From Psococerastis gibbosa (lineage: Eukaryota > Arthropoda > Insecta > Psocodea > Psocidae), in NCBI GenBank assembly GCA_963971405.1, contig OZ020491.1, forward strand, positions 23,492,855 to 23,556,854: a stretch of 64,000 nt of DNA, read 5' to 3'. Position numbers and translations under genes: made by a program. Each line of letters starts with the position of its first letter. The stretch's first letter is position 1. This document shows positions 42,301 to 57,300 of the stretch, one piece after another. The notes under the pieces were generated by a model, which worked only from the letters and a program-made list of their open reading frames with translations, did no database searches and was not told the DNA's origin.

Positions 42301-45300
42301 GAGCGTGCTAGTACTGTCGCAGAAGACACTACAACTTATCCAACACTGTCAACATCTCCGACGTCGGGACCTTCTCATACTAAATATACTGGAACAGAGC
42401 CAGATAACACTGGCGTTACTGCCACATCCACCTCCCGAAAGCCAGACAATACAACTTTTCCTACCAGTTCTCCCACGGTGACCGCAACAGACATTACCAC
42501 TAATCCTACTGTGCCGACATCTCCTACGGTGAAACCTTTCCCAACAAAATATACTGGAACTGAGCCGACTCATCAAACTACAACTCCTTCTGGAACAGAT
42601 TACTCTGGGACTGAAGGTGTTTTCACTGATGCTACGGAAACTACAACTTCTCCAACTGTGCCAACTTCGCGATCACAACCATATTATCCCACCATGACAC
42701 CTGCAGGAACTGATGATACTGGAACAGAGCGTGTTAGCACTGTCGCCAAAGACACTACTACTGGAACCGAGCCTGCCATGGCAGGTGTAACAGATACATC
42801 AACTTCCCGATCACAGCCAACGCCACAGACAGCAACTCCTTCGGAATCTGATTTCACTGGTTCTGAACGTGTTATCACTGACACTATCGAAACAACACCG
42901 TCTCCAGCTACTTCAACTTCACTAACAAAACCAACTCATTCAACTAAGATTCCTTCTGTAACTGACGATACTGGAACGGAGCCTGATATCCCAGGCACAT
43001 CAACTACCCGAACACAGCCAACTTATTTTACTGTGACTTCATCTGTATTTGAGCACAGTAAAACTGAACGTGATAAAACTGACGCAACAGACATTGCAAC
43101 TAATCCTACATTGCCAACATCTCCTACGGTGACACCTTCTCATTCTACATATACTGTAAAAGACCCAGATAACACAGGCGTTACTGCCGCATCCACATCC
43201 CGAAAGCCAGACACTACAACGTTTTCAACTAGTTCTACCACGGTGACAGCAACAGACATTACCAATAATCCCACTGTGCCAACATCTCCTACGGTGACAC
43301 CTTTCCCAACAAAATATACAGGAACAGAGCATGAAATGACAGGAGCGTCAGGCCCTTCAACTTTCCCAACAGAGCCGACTTATTCAACTGTGACTTCATC
43401 TGTATTGGAGTACACTGAAACTAAACGTGATAAAACTGACGCAACAGACATTACAACTAATCCTACATTGCCAACATCTCCTACGGTGACACCTTCTGAT
43501 TCTAAATATACTGCAACAGAACCAGATAACACTGGCGTCACTGCCACATCCACTTCCCGAAAGCCAGATAGTACAATGTTTCCTACTAGTTCTCCCACGG
43601 TGACAGCAACAGATATTACAAGTAATCCTGCTGTGCCAGAATCACCTACGGTGACACCTTTCGCAACAAAGTATACAGGATCAGAGCATCAAATGACTGA
43701 CGCAACAGACATTACATCTAATCCTACATTGCCAACCTCTCCTACGGTGACACCTCATTCTAAATATACTGGAACAGACCTAGATAACGCAGGCGTTACA
43801 GCCACATTCACTTCCCAAAAGCCAGATACTACAAATTTTCCTACTAGTCCTTCCACAGTGACCGCTGCACCAAATATATACACTAGAACCGAGCCTGCCA
43901 TGACAGGTGTAACAGATACATTAACTTCCCGATCAGAGCCAACTGCACCAACCGCAAATCCTTCTGAAACTGATTTCACTGCTTCAGAACGTGTTATCAC
44001 TGACACTACCGAAACAACACCGTCTCCAGCTACTACAACTTCACTAACACAACCAACTCATTCATCTACGATTCCTTCTGTAACTGACGATAATGGAACG
44101 GAGCCTGATATCACAGGCACGTCAACTTCCCGAACAGAGCCAACTTATTCAACTGTGACTTCATCTGTTACTGACCACCCTGAAACTGAGCGTGATAAAA
44201 CTGACGCAACAGACATTACAACTAATCCCACATTGCCAACCTCTCCTACGGTGACACCTCATTCGAAATATACTGAAACAGACCCAGATAACACAGGCGT
44301 CACTGCCACATCCACTTCCCGAAAGCCAGACACTGCAATGTTTCCTACTAGTTCTCCCACTGTGACAGCAACAGACATTACCACTAATCCTACTGTGACA
44401 ACATCACCTATGGTGACATCATTCCCAACAAAATATTCGGGCACAGAACATGAAATGTCTGACGCAACAGACATTACAACTAATCCTACATTGCCAACAT
44501 CTCCTACGGTGACACCTCATTCTAAATATACTGGAAGAGACCCAGATAATACAGGCGTTACTGCCACATTCACTTCCCAAATGCCAGACACTAAAAATTA
44601 TCCTGCTAGTTCTTCCACGGTGACCGCTGCACCAAATATATACACTGGAACCGAGCCTGCCATGACAGGTGTAACAGATACATTAACTTCCCGATCAGAG
44701 CCAACTACACCAACCGCAAATCCTTCTGAAACTGATTTCACTGCTTCAGAACGTGTTATCACTGACACTACCGAAACAACACCGTCTCCAGCTACTACAA
44801 CTTCACTAACACAACCAACTCATTCATCTACGATTCCTTCTGCAACTGACGATAATGGAACGGAGCCTGATATCACAGGCACGTCAACTTCCCGAACAGA
44901 GCCAACTTATTCAACTGTGACTTCATCTGTTACTGACCACCCTGAAACTGAGCGTGATAAAACTGACGCAACAGACATTGCAACTAATCCTACATTGCCA
45001 ACCTCTCCTACGGTGACACCTCATTCGAAATATACTGGAACAGACCCAGATAACACAGGCGTCACTGCCACATCCACTTCCCGAAAGCCAGACACTGCAA
45101 TGTTTCCTACTAGTTCTCCCACTATGACAGCAACAGACATTACCACTAATCCTACTGTGACAACATCACCTACGGTGACATCATTCCCAACAAAATATTC
45201 AGGCACAGAACATGAAATGTCTGACGCATCAGACATTACAACTAATCCTACATTGCCAATATCTCCAGCTACTACAATTTCACTAACGCAACCAACTCAT

Positions 45301-48300
45301 TTAACTACGATTCCTTCTTTAATTAACGATACTGGAACGGAGCCTGATATCACACGCACGACAACTTCCCAAACAGAGCCAACTTATTCTACTGTGACTT
45401 CATCTGTATTTGATCACAGTAAAACTGAGCGTGATAAAACTGACGATACAGACATTACAACTAATCCCACATTGCCAACATCTCCTACTGTGACACCTTC
45501 TCATTCTAAATATACTGTAACAGACCCAGATAACACAGGCGTTACTGCCGCATCCACATCCCGAAAGCCAGACACTACAACGTTTCCTACCAGTTCTCCC
45601 ACGGTGACCGCATCAGACATTACCACTTATCCTACTGTGCAAACATCTACGGTGACACCTTTCCCAACCAAATATACTGGAACGGAGCCTGAAATGACAG
45701 GAACGACAAGCCCTCCAACTTTCCGAACAGAGCCGACTCATCCAACTACAACTCCTTCTGGGACTGATTACAATGGAACAGAGCGTGTTAGTACTGTCGC
45801 CAATGACACAACAACTTTTAAAACATTATCAGCATCTTCGACGTCAGCACCTTCTCATACTAAATATACTGGAACAGAGCCAGATAATACAGGCGTTACT
45901 GCCACAATCACTTCCCAAATGCCAGACACTACAACTTTTCCTGCTAGTTCTTCCACGGTGACCGCTGCACCATATATATACACTGGAACCGAGCCTGCCA
46001 TGACAGGTGTAACAGATACATCAACTTCCCGATCAGAGCCAACTACACCAACCGCAAATCCATCTGAAACTGATTTCACTGCTTCAGATCGTGTTATCAC
46101 TGACACTACCGAAACAACACCTTCTCCAGCTACTACAACTTCACTAACGCAACCAACTCATTCGGCTACGATTCCTTTTGTAACTGACGATAATGGAACG
46201 GAGCCTGATATCACAGGCACGTCAACTTCCCGAACAGAGCCAACTTATTCAACTGTGACTTCATCTGTTACTGACCACCCTGAAACTGAGCGTGATAAAA
46301 CTGCTGCAACAGACATTACAACTAATCCTACATTGCCAACCTCACCTACGGTGACACCTCATTCTATATATATTGGAACAGACCCAGATAACACAGGAGC
46401 CACTGCCACGTCCACTTCCCGAAAGCCAGACACTACAATGTTTCCTACTAGTTCTCCCACCGTGACAGCAACAGACATTACCACTAATCCTACTGTGACA
46501 ACATCACCTACGGTGACATCATTCCCAACAAAATATACACGAACAGAACATGAAATGACTGACGCAACAGACATTACAACTAATCCTTTATTGCCATCCT
46601 CGCCTACAGTGACACCTCATTCTAAATATACTGGAACAGACCCAGAAAACACAGGCGTTACAGCCAAATATACCTCCCGAATGCCAGACACTACAACTTT
46701 TCCTACTAGTTCCCCCACGGTGACCGCTGCACCTAATGTATATACAGCAACTGAGCCTGCCATGACAGGTGTAACAGATACATCAACTTCCCGATCACAG
46801 CCAACTACACCAACCGCAACTCCTTCTGAATCTGATGTCACTGGTTCAGAACGTGTTATATCTGACACTACCGAAGCCACACCGTCTCCAGCTACTGCAA
46901 CTACACTAACACAACCAACTCATTCAACTGCGATTCCTTCTGTAACTGACGATAATGGAACGGAGCCTGATATCACAGGCACGTCAACTTACCGAACAGA
47001 GCCAACTTATTCAACCGTGACTTCATATGTAACTGACCACACTGAAACTGAGCGTGATATAACTGACGCAACAGACATTACAACTAATCCTACATTGCCT
47101 TCATCTCCTATGGTGACACCTTCTCATTCTAAATATACTGTTACAGACCCAGATAACACAGGCGTTACTGCCACATCCACATCCCGAAAGCCAGACACTA
47201 CAACGTCTCCTACCAGTTCTCCCACGGTGACCGCAACAGACATTACCACTAAACCTACTGTGCCAACTTCTCCTACGGTGACACCATTCGCAACAAAACA
47301 TACAGGAACAGAGCCTGAAATGACAAGTGTGACCGGCCCTTCAACTTTCCGAACAGAGCCGACTGGTCCAACTACAACTCCTTCTTGGACTGATTACAGT
47401 GGAACAGAGCGTGTTAGTACAGACGCCAAAGACACTACAACATATCCAACATTATCAACTTCTTCGACGTCAGCACCTTCTCATACTATGCATACTGGAA
47501 CAGAGCCATATAACACAGGCGTTACTGCCACATTCACTTCCCGAATGCCAGACACTACAACTATTCCTTCTAGTTCTCCCACGGTGACGGCTGCACCATA
47601 TTTATATACAGCAACTGAGCCTGCCGTGACAGGCATAACAGATACATCAACTTCCCGATCAGAGCCAACGCCACCAACCGCAAATTTTTCTGTAACTAAT
47701 TTCACTGCTTCAGAACGTGTTATCACTGACACTACCGAAACAACACCGTCACCAGCTACTGCAGCTTCACTAACACAACCAACTCATTCAACTGCGATTC
47801 CTTCTGTAACTGACGATAATGGAACGGAGCCTGATATCACAGGCACGTCAACTTTCCGAACAGAGCCAACTTATTCTACTGTGACTTCATCTGTATTTGA
47901 TCACAGTAAATCTGAGCGTGATGAAACTGACGCAACAGACATTACAACTAATCCCACGTTGCCAACATCTGCTACAGCGACACCTTCTCATTCTAAATAT
48001 ACTGTGGCAGACCCAGAGAGCACAGGCGTTACTGCCACATCCACTTCCCGAAAGCCAGACGCTACAACGTTTCCTAATAGTTCTCCCACGGTGACCGCAT
48101 CAGACATTACCACATATCCTTCTGTACCAACATCTCCAACGGTGACACCTTTCCCAACCAAATATACTGGAACGGAGCCTGAAATGACAGGAACGACAGG
48201 CCCTGGAACATTCCGAACAGAGCCGACTCATCCAACTACAACTCCTTCTGGGACTGATTACAATGGAACAGAGCGTGTTAGTACTGTCGCCAATGACACA

Positions 48301-51300
48301 ACAACTTTTCCAACATTATCAGCATCTTCGACGTCAGCACCTTCTCATACTAAATATACTGGAACAGAGCCAGATAATACAGGCGTTACTGCCACATTCA
48401 CTTCCCAAATGCCAGACACTACAACTTTTCCTGCTAGTTCTTCCACGGTGACGGCTGCACCAAATATATATACTGCAACTGAGCCTGCCATGACAGGCGT
48501 AACAGATACATCAACTTCCCGATCAGAGCCAACGCCACCAACCGCAAATTTTTCTGTAACAGATTTCACTGCTTCAGAACGTGTTATCACTGACATTACC
48601 GAAACAACACCGTCTCCAGCTACTGCAACTTCACTAACACAACCAACTCATTCAACTACCATTCCTTCTGTAACTGACGATACTGGAACGGAGCCTGATA
48701 TCACACGCACGACAACTTCCCAAACAGAGCCAACATATTCTACTGTGACTTCATCTGTAACTGACCACACTGAAACTGAGCGTGGTAAAACCGACGCAAC
48801 AGGCATTACAACTAATCCCTCATTGCCAACATCTGCTACAGTGACACCTTCTCATTCCAAATATACTGTAGCAGACCCAGATAACACAGGCGTTACTGCC
48901 ACATCCACTTCCCGAAAGCCTGACACTACAACGTTTCCTACTAGTTCTCCCACGGTGACCGCATCAGACATTACCACATATCCTTCTGTGGAAACTTCTC
49001 CTACGGTGACACCTTTCCCAACCAAATATACTGAAACGGAGCCTGAAATGACAGGAGTGACAGGCCCGCCAACTTTCCGGACAGAGCCGACTCATCCAAC
49101 TACAACTCCTTCTGGGACTGATTACAATGGAACAGAGCGTGTTAGTACTGTCGCCAATGACACAACAACTTTTCCAACATTATCAGCATCTTCGACGCCA
49201 GCACCTTCTCATACTAAATATACTGGAACAGAGCCAGATAACATAGGCGTTACTGCCACATTCACTTCCCAAATGCCAGACACTACAACTTTTCCTGCTA
49301 GTTCTTCCACGGTGACCGCTGCACCATATATATACACTGGAACCGAGCCTGCCATGACAGGTGTAACAGATACATCAACTTCCCGATCAGAGCCAATTAC
49401 ACCAACCGCAAATCCATTTGAAACTGATTTCACTGCTTCAGATCGTGCTATCACTGACATTACCGAAACAACACCGTCTCCAGCTACTGCAACTTCACTA
49501 ACACAACCAACTCATTCAACTACGATTCCTTATGTAACTGACGATAATGGAACGGAGCCTGATATCACAGGCACGTCAACTTCCCGAACAGAGCCAACTT
49601 ATGTAACTGTGACTTCATCTGTAACTGACCACACTGAAACTGAGCGTGATAAAACTGACGCAACAGACATTACAACTAATCCTACATTGCCTACATCTCC
49701 TGCGGTGACACCTTCTCATTCTAAATATACTGTAACAGACCCAGATAACACAAGCGTTACTGCCACATCCACTTCCCGAAAGCCAGACACTACAAATTTT
49801 CCTACTAGTTTTCCCACGGTGACCGCAACAGACATTACCACTAATCCTACATCGCCTACGTTGACACCTTTCCCAACTAAATATACAGCGACAGAGCTTG
49901 AAATGACAGGAGTGACAGGCACTTCACTTCCGATTTCGTCAAGTACCCGAACACAGCCAACTCACCCAACTATGACTCCTTCCATAGTCGATCTTACTGG
50001 AACAGAGCGTGTTACCACTGATGCAGCGGATACTACAACTTATCCAACTCAGCCAACGTCTCGAACACAGCCAACTTATCCAACCGTGACTAATTCTGTA
50101 TTCGAGCATACTGTAACAGAACGTGTTATGACTGACGCTACAGACACTATAACTTCCCGAACAGAGTCTACTTATCCCACCATTACTCCATCTGGAACCA
50201 ATCATACTGGAACTACGAGTGTTATCACCGAGGCAACATACACTGCAACTTCTCCAACTGCGCCAACTTCCCGAATAGAGTCAACGCAGCCTAGTATGAC
50301 TACCTCTGGAACTGAATATAGTAGTACAGAACCTGGTAGCACAGTACCGATAATGTTAGAAACTACTACTACAACAACAACGTTTTCACCCCTTGGTCAC
50401 AGAATTGACAATATTTCCTCGGCCGAACTCCCCTTAACGACTGTTCCTACTTATATTAGTACTCGCAGCACCATTATGAGTTCCATGTCTGCTCGAACTG
50501 GCCATGAACGCACGTCCCTAAATATTTTCACTGAGCAAACGACTGACTCGCTTGATGACCTAATTTCTACTCCCGAATCAATTGACACAACCACATACAC
50601 CAGCCAGGAGTGTAGAAAAATTGACGATTGCCCATTTACCCATACATGTTTCAATTTTACATGTGTGGATCCTTGTGAGGTTTTTACCCCTTGTTGGGTG
50701 AATGCAACTTGCCGAACAGTTTTCCATCGACCTGTGTGCTTTTGTGAGACTGGAAAATCCAAATCGAAACCTTGTGCGATACTGCCAGGTAATCATTGCA
50801 AACCTGATGTCATCATTTTTAATTCTTCGGATTTTGCAGGCACTGTGGTCGAGAGGTTGTGATTTTATAAGCGTCTTTAAATTTGTTCTAAAAAGTAAAG
50901 AGGATGTCTAGGTGAAGAATCAAAAGCTATATTGTTATAAACCTATTAATTAGTTTGTCATATTTAGCCCATATTCGAGTCCTTTTGTCTGAAACAATCG
51001 TGTGTGATTACTTGCCAAGAACTAATTTTTTTTTTGTTTCTCTACAAAACCTTTCGTCACATTTGCCTGCATTTGAAGATATTAGCCAGGAAATGGGAAC
51101 CGTCTGGCGGAATGGCCCAATTCCCAATTAAAGCTTGTTGGGCGGTTCGTATATTCCCAATGCTGCCCCTATAGTATCGCACAATTTCAAAGTAAGGTCC
51201 GAAAAGCACTACTTATATGGCATCAGGACTTTATTGCTTCCCCCTTGTCAAAAAAAAAAAAAATACAGTATTTCAAGGGGTTTTATTTTTTAGGCCTACT

Positions 51301-54300
51301 ATAATTCGTCATTGATGAACTTTTACATGGCCATCTTTTACAGGGACGACACCTGGTCTACACGGTTAGCAGCTGGCTAACCGCTTCTGCGCTGTTTACG
51401 CTGCAAAACTACCATAAATTATCGACAATTATTGGCATTTGTGTATGAATATTGATTTCATGTTTTAGTTGTATGTGAAATGATTCTTTTTCTTGGTTTT
51501 GTCTGTATTCTATACTATCTGTACATCTGCACGTTTGCTTTATATGTTCGTATGCATGATCTTTCGTATTGTCGGTGTGGGATTGTAATGCACCATGTCT
51601 AAAATTATACATTCAGACACGTCAAAATCGATACAAATTGCACTTGCCTGTTTTATTGGATATTAAATGAAATGGCCGTATACTAATGAAGAAAGGCCTG
51701 TTCCGTGTCCTTACGCACACTTTTCGGACGTAGCTCAGTATTACGAGAATATTATTGAACATTGAATGGAAACTGTTATTTGCTAATCTACATTTTAAAT
51801 GCATGTCACTTTGCTATAGTAATAGCAATTGTAAAAAGAAAAACAAAATGGAGCCGTACTCTGTTTAATACCTGGGGCTCCTCTACACAATATTGGTAAA
51901 TTATGCAGCATATTGCCACAAGAGAAATGACATGAATTTATTTTTGTTCAACAATGAAAAAAGTGTTTTGCCGATCGGGATTTAGATGTTTGATGTAGAT
52001 TGGCATCGAATAGCATGCAATTTCAATAATACTTCTGCGCGATTGCTACGTCCAATTTTACCATCACCTCATTTAGGCATGTGTATTATGCATGTAAATA
52101 TGCTTATGCTTTGTATAGACGCTTTACATTTTGAAATTATTGGTTTGGACTCAACTTGGCGCGTATATGCGATGACTTCAAATGCTGGTTATGGTTGGTT
52201 CCAGAGAGGAAATGTTATCAACATTCTGACTGTCCATCTCAAAAATCGTGCCTGGAAGGCATTTGCAGAAACCCATGCGACGTTTTGAATCCTTGTAAAA
52301 CTCCGGAGCATTGTCAGGTTCATGAGCATGAGGCTGTTTGTGTCAGTGGTAAGTTTGTCTTAAGAGAGAAAACTTCTATTATATTATTAAATTATAAAAT
52401 GTGAATTAGGTTTACTCTGCCCACATCAAATTAAAAACCTTTCTGTTTCAACTGAATCAACAACCACTATTTTAGGATCGTATATCTGCAGTATATCACA
52501 CATGTCTATCTAGACCTGCTACATCGTATGATAAAGCTACTCCTCTGTTGCTTTGTTGCATTTCTGATCAGATATAGGCTGAAGTTTCATTCTATGGTTT
52601 GTGGTTCAGTTTGCATCTGAGATCCAATCAAAGTTCAGACCGAAATTTAAATGCATCCTTCTTTGACCCCGCAGGGGGAGGAGACCCTATCCTTTACCAA
52701 CATTTATTCTGATTTTTGGGTCACCGTGCTTTGCTAAAACGCTTGTTGCTGTTTTCAGTCTGTCAGTGCCAAAAATCATCAGATTGCCGAGCCGGTTTGG
52801 AGTGTGATGGATGCGATTGCGTCGCCATACAAGGTAGGTGGTAATAATTAACTGGTGTTCCTTGATGCAAGCACTCTCCCGACCTTTACAGAAATTGCAA
52901 GGTTTTAGATTATTATGTAACATTTATCCGTGTCGGTGAGATACGCATAGTAATTTTGTTGTTGGAAAAAAATCGCGATACTAATTAAGTGTACAGTGTA
53001 GTGCTAGTGTATTGTTGCGGTAATTAAGTAAGGAAGTTCCCTTATTTTAGATTGGATTGATAAATTAATTGGGTAGTAAATTACCGGTAATAATGATGTC
53101 ATTAGGGACGAGCTTTCACTTTTCATGGAGTATTGTTACTTGAAATAATAAAACCGTAGTGAACCCGTGATAGTGATCAATCACAGAATTCTACAGCTCC
53201 TGAATGCATGTTATTAACCAACAGATGAAATTACCATAACAGCAGAATGTTTCAAATTACTATAACATGACAAAAAGCGCCTGTGCGCACGAAAAATAAG
53301 TTAAAAACGAATCTGGAGCATTTAAATACGGCATGAGTTTGTTTGGGGCAATAAGGAAAGTGTAGATACTCCATATACGCAGGGTATTTTTTAAAACCAC
53401 CCAGCGGCATTTGCGGAAGAATATACATAGGCGGGATTATAGGCTTACAAACGTTGCAGTATTTCATGAAGCATTAGACCCGGTACACGCGGACGATTAT
53501 CGTAGTGGCGATTCGCCAGCGTCTTTTCCATTATAGTCATAGGGTTAGCAGAAGATACGTCGGCAAATCGCGACTGCGAGAATCTTCCGTGTGTGCCGAG
53601 CCTGATGAGGTTTACTGCTCTTTTCAGGCCGCGATCCTATCACACCTACAGGATGCGAACATTGCCCACCTGGTGTAACGTGCGACCCTTTCACTGGAGC
53701 ATGCATTACAGGTAACACTCGTAAATGCCCTCTATATGTAACATCGTATTCGTCATAAAGTTGGGCTTCAACCTTAGTAACACCCTGTATCAAGGTTAAC
53801 CTTCCTTTGCATGCACAGTATGTGTAGATAGGTAGGTATACTGACAGTTGAAATAATTTGCGTGGACTTTGAAAGTAGCGTTCTTTGCATGTTAAACTCA
53901 ACATTTATTTCGTCACGCTGGCCATTATAGACTTGGTACCATCGAGTGGTTGTTGTTAATTATTTTCTGGTAATACGGTAAGACAATTGTATTTCCATTT
54001 GTGGTTTTGGTAATGGTGTACCTGAATATTATCTGTTGCAATATGGCGTTGTTCCCACACTACTTGTTCCAAATCTATTGACAATATGAAACTTTGTATG
54101 ACAGTTTACACAATTTCGCTTCTGCACTTAATTTTAATGCATGCTTGGTGCCGGAAGGTGAGTAGTTTGTCAAATAATAACTTCTCTATCTTCGTCTATT
54201 CTCATTCTAACCTATTTTATTGTCTATTCTTGAAAATCTCTTTGCAATTGTTTGACTTTCTATAATTGACATTTTTCACTCGCTCTTGTGATACTGTCTT

Positions 54301-57300
54301 TATAATTTGCTATACTATTCTAACTCTCTGTTTTTCTTTTTTCATTTCTCCTCTTCTAAATAACAGAGAGAAGCTCTGCAAACAACTACTCAACCGACAC
54401 GCCCACATCTCATGACAATGCCTTCGCTATAAACAATTTATTAGACGATGAATGGAGTAAAAAGAATCATTTTATGGAGGACGATTTAGATCTAGAACAA
54501 GACCTCTTCGATGATTTGTTTGAAGCAGAGATGGATATGATGATGGTATCAGAAAGCTCAAATTATTTTCAATCAGTTGAAGCTCCTGATGGACTTTCTA
54601 CTGAAAGTGGTGAGTTTACAATGACTGAAAGCACAACCGGCAATGAAAATATTATACAGGCCACAGATGTAACAACTGATGCTGTAAATGAAGCTACCAC
54701 TAATAAACTAACATTTCCTACGTCCTCTTCTAAGACCCAGACAAACAATAACAGTCCTTTTCATAAGGAAATAAGTGCTAACATAATGGATAAAGTAACT
54801 TATGGACGAGTTTCCAATACTAGTGAAGACATCCAAAATGAAAGAGAAATTTCCACCACGCCAGTTGAACTTTTAACTCCCGATGTAACAACTTTAGAAC
54901 TTGATGCTATAAACGATGGATCTGAAAATATTACTACCGAGACTACTGAAACCTCAACCATGTCTTATTCGACACTACTTTCTCTGAACGACTCATACAC
55001 GACGCTGGATACTATTTCCACCCAGACTGTTAGTGGCATTGAAAAATCAGAAACTACTACAACCGCAGCAGATGCTTTAGGCACCACAACGCACCCTTCT
55101 ACATATTATTCAACACAGCAGTCTGAAACTACGACAGACTTCCTTGGTGCTACTGATTCATTCACTATTTTCTCCACCACTGACTTTTCTACAACAAAGT
55201 TCCCATCAACAACTTCAGAAGCTGATTTTTCTGAAACTACCACAGTATTCCCTGAACCATTAAATCTTTCTCGTTCTGTAAAAAATGGACTGCAACAAGA
55301 TCATACTAAGATTCCCACGGGCGTTACTGACGTCCCCTCAACTCCTATTGATTCAAGTCAGTTTCCATCAACAACGCCCTACGCTCTGACAAACACTGAC
55401 CTGCCTAGTTCAAAAAATGATAATAGTATTATTACTACAAATGTGCCTAGTGCATCACAAGGTACTATCAAGTATTTTACTGCCACTACGGAAACGCCTC
55501 TCTCTCAAATTACAATGACGTCGACTACAGCCGAATCAGACCTTTCTCAAAGTACCTCAGAACCTTTTATAACTACAACTACTTCATTTGATACATCGAA
55601 TTCGAATGTGTTTATTACAAGTAAGAATGGGCCAGGCACTGGTCAACCTTATATTTCCAATTCCATGGAAGATTCCCCATCATTATCTACTGATTGGGTT
55701 CCTGTACCGTCAATTAACCCACCTAGCACTTCAATAGCCCCGGAAATTTCTCAAACAATGTCAGATTCTTATACAACTGATTCAAATTATTTTTCTGAAT
55801 TGGGACAGTTAACATTAATGGAACAGACAATTTCTACAGTGACAGAACAGCCTCAAATTACTTCAGAGTCGTTTACAATTGCGACTGAAACAACTCCAAC
55901 AGACTCTGTCACATTAACTTTGTCATCCAGCTCGTTCTCAGATACAGAACCTTCACCAACTACCACAGAACTCAACCAGACTTATCAAGTCTCATCTAAT
56001 TCCTCTAATGTAGGAGAATTCCTTACCACTACTGAGATATCGCAGGATTCGCCTGTAGCCCTTCTAGAATCTTCTACAGATTCAAGTGCCCTAACCTCGA
56101 CTCTACTTCCGAAAATACCTTCCACTGACCTACGAATAAACCCAGAATCGTTCTTAAGCAATGGTTTAGACCTCTCTAATGTTTCATCAGAGTATGCGCC
56201 TTTTACTACAATTGAATCTCCTCCATCGACTGAACAGCTCTATATCCCTACTGAGGTTACTGTCTCTCCCCAAGACACCCCATTACCTATAGGCTCACCA
56301 GCTGAACCATATACAACATCGCCCAGCACCCTTTCAGATACTGATCTTTCACGATTTACCACAGAACCTAGTGTAACTATTTCCATTCGTAGTCCCAATC
56401 CACCAGATTCACTATTTACATCGAGTATTCCTTTAACTTCTGTGACTGAGCTACCTCAAACAGCTACTGAATTAACCTCTACTACGCCATCCTCTGATAC
56501 TGAATCGCTTGGGACTAATGATGTTGACACTACAACTGAGAATCCGACTGGTAAAACTGAAGAAACCTCAGACTTTTCTTCCACATCCTCATCAAATCTG
56601 TTTCGTATTATTCATGATAATGCAGAGACTGTCTCAACAACCTCCCCAACTCCACCTAAAAGATACACGGTACTACCTTTGACCATCCCCTTCTCTCCTA
56701 CAAACCCTATTGACATATCTACCCCTGATTATAATTCTGAATTCCCAACGATAGACAATAGTGCTTTGACTACAGAGCCTGCCAATGTAACTACTCCTGG
56801 ATCACAAGGTATAAGATCGACTAAAGGAAAGAAAGCCATTGATTTTCAAAAAATAGAAAACTCTAATATAACAGACGATAAGTTACCCTTTGTGACTAAT
56901 GAGTTTTCCTTCAGCTTCACAACGGATGAAGGACCAGGCCCGGATGATAATTTATATGAGTCTTTTGACTTCACCACAAGTCCAACTGACGAACTTTCTA
57001 CTCAGTATCCTAGCAGAGGGAAACCCGATGAATACATCAGTGGAACAGACACTTCTGACATAGAACCACTTACAACTACATTAGCCATCCCCACTTACGT
57101 CCCCCCTGTGACAACCACCGAGAATAATTCACTTCTTGTCTACAACGCCACAACTGCCCCCTCTAATGATGCAAGCGTGTCAGATTTTCAAAATGAAAGC
57201 AGTACAACTGGTGTGTTGGAAATGTCAACGACTTTCACTATCAGTCCTGATATTTTAAATGATAACACAGATGCAATAGCCACATCAACGCAAATGCTGA

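Noticed and set aside
36009-49922. Many open frames of 60-140 codons on the minus strand under the giant exon, repeated at regular spacing
   Set aside because: They are antisense shadows of the Thr/Ser/Pro codons, Val/Gly/Ser-rich, and their spacing (846, 762, 864 bp) only reflects the tandem repeats of the sense strand.
51986-52204. Upstream part of the open frame running into the exon at 52205
   Set aside because: No cysteine module; the tccag acceptor at 52204 gives the right phase and starts exactly at the DPY unit.
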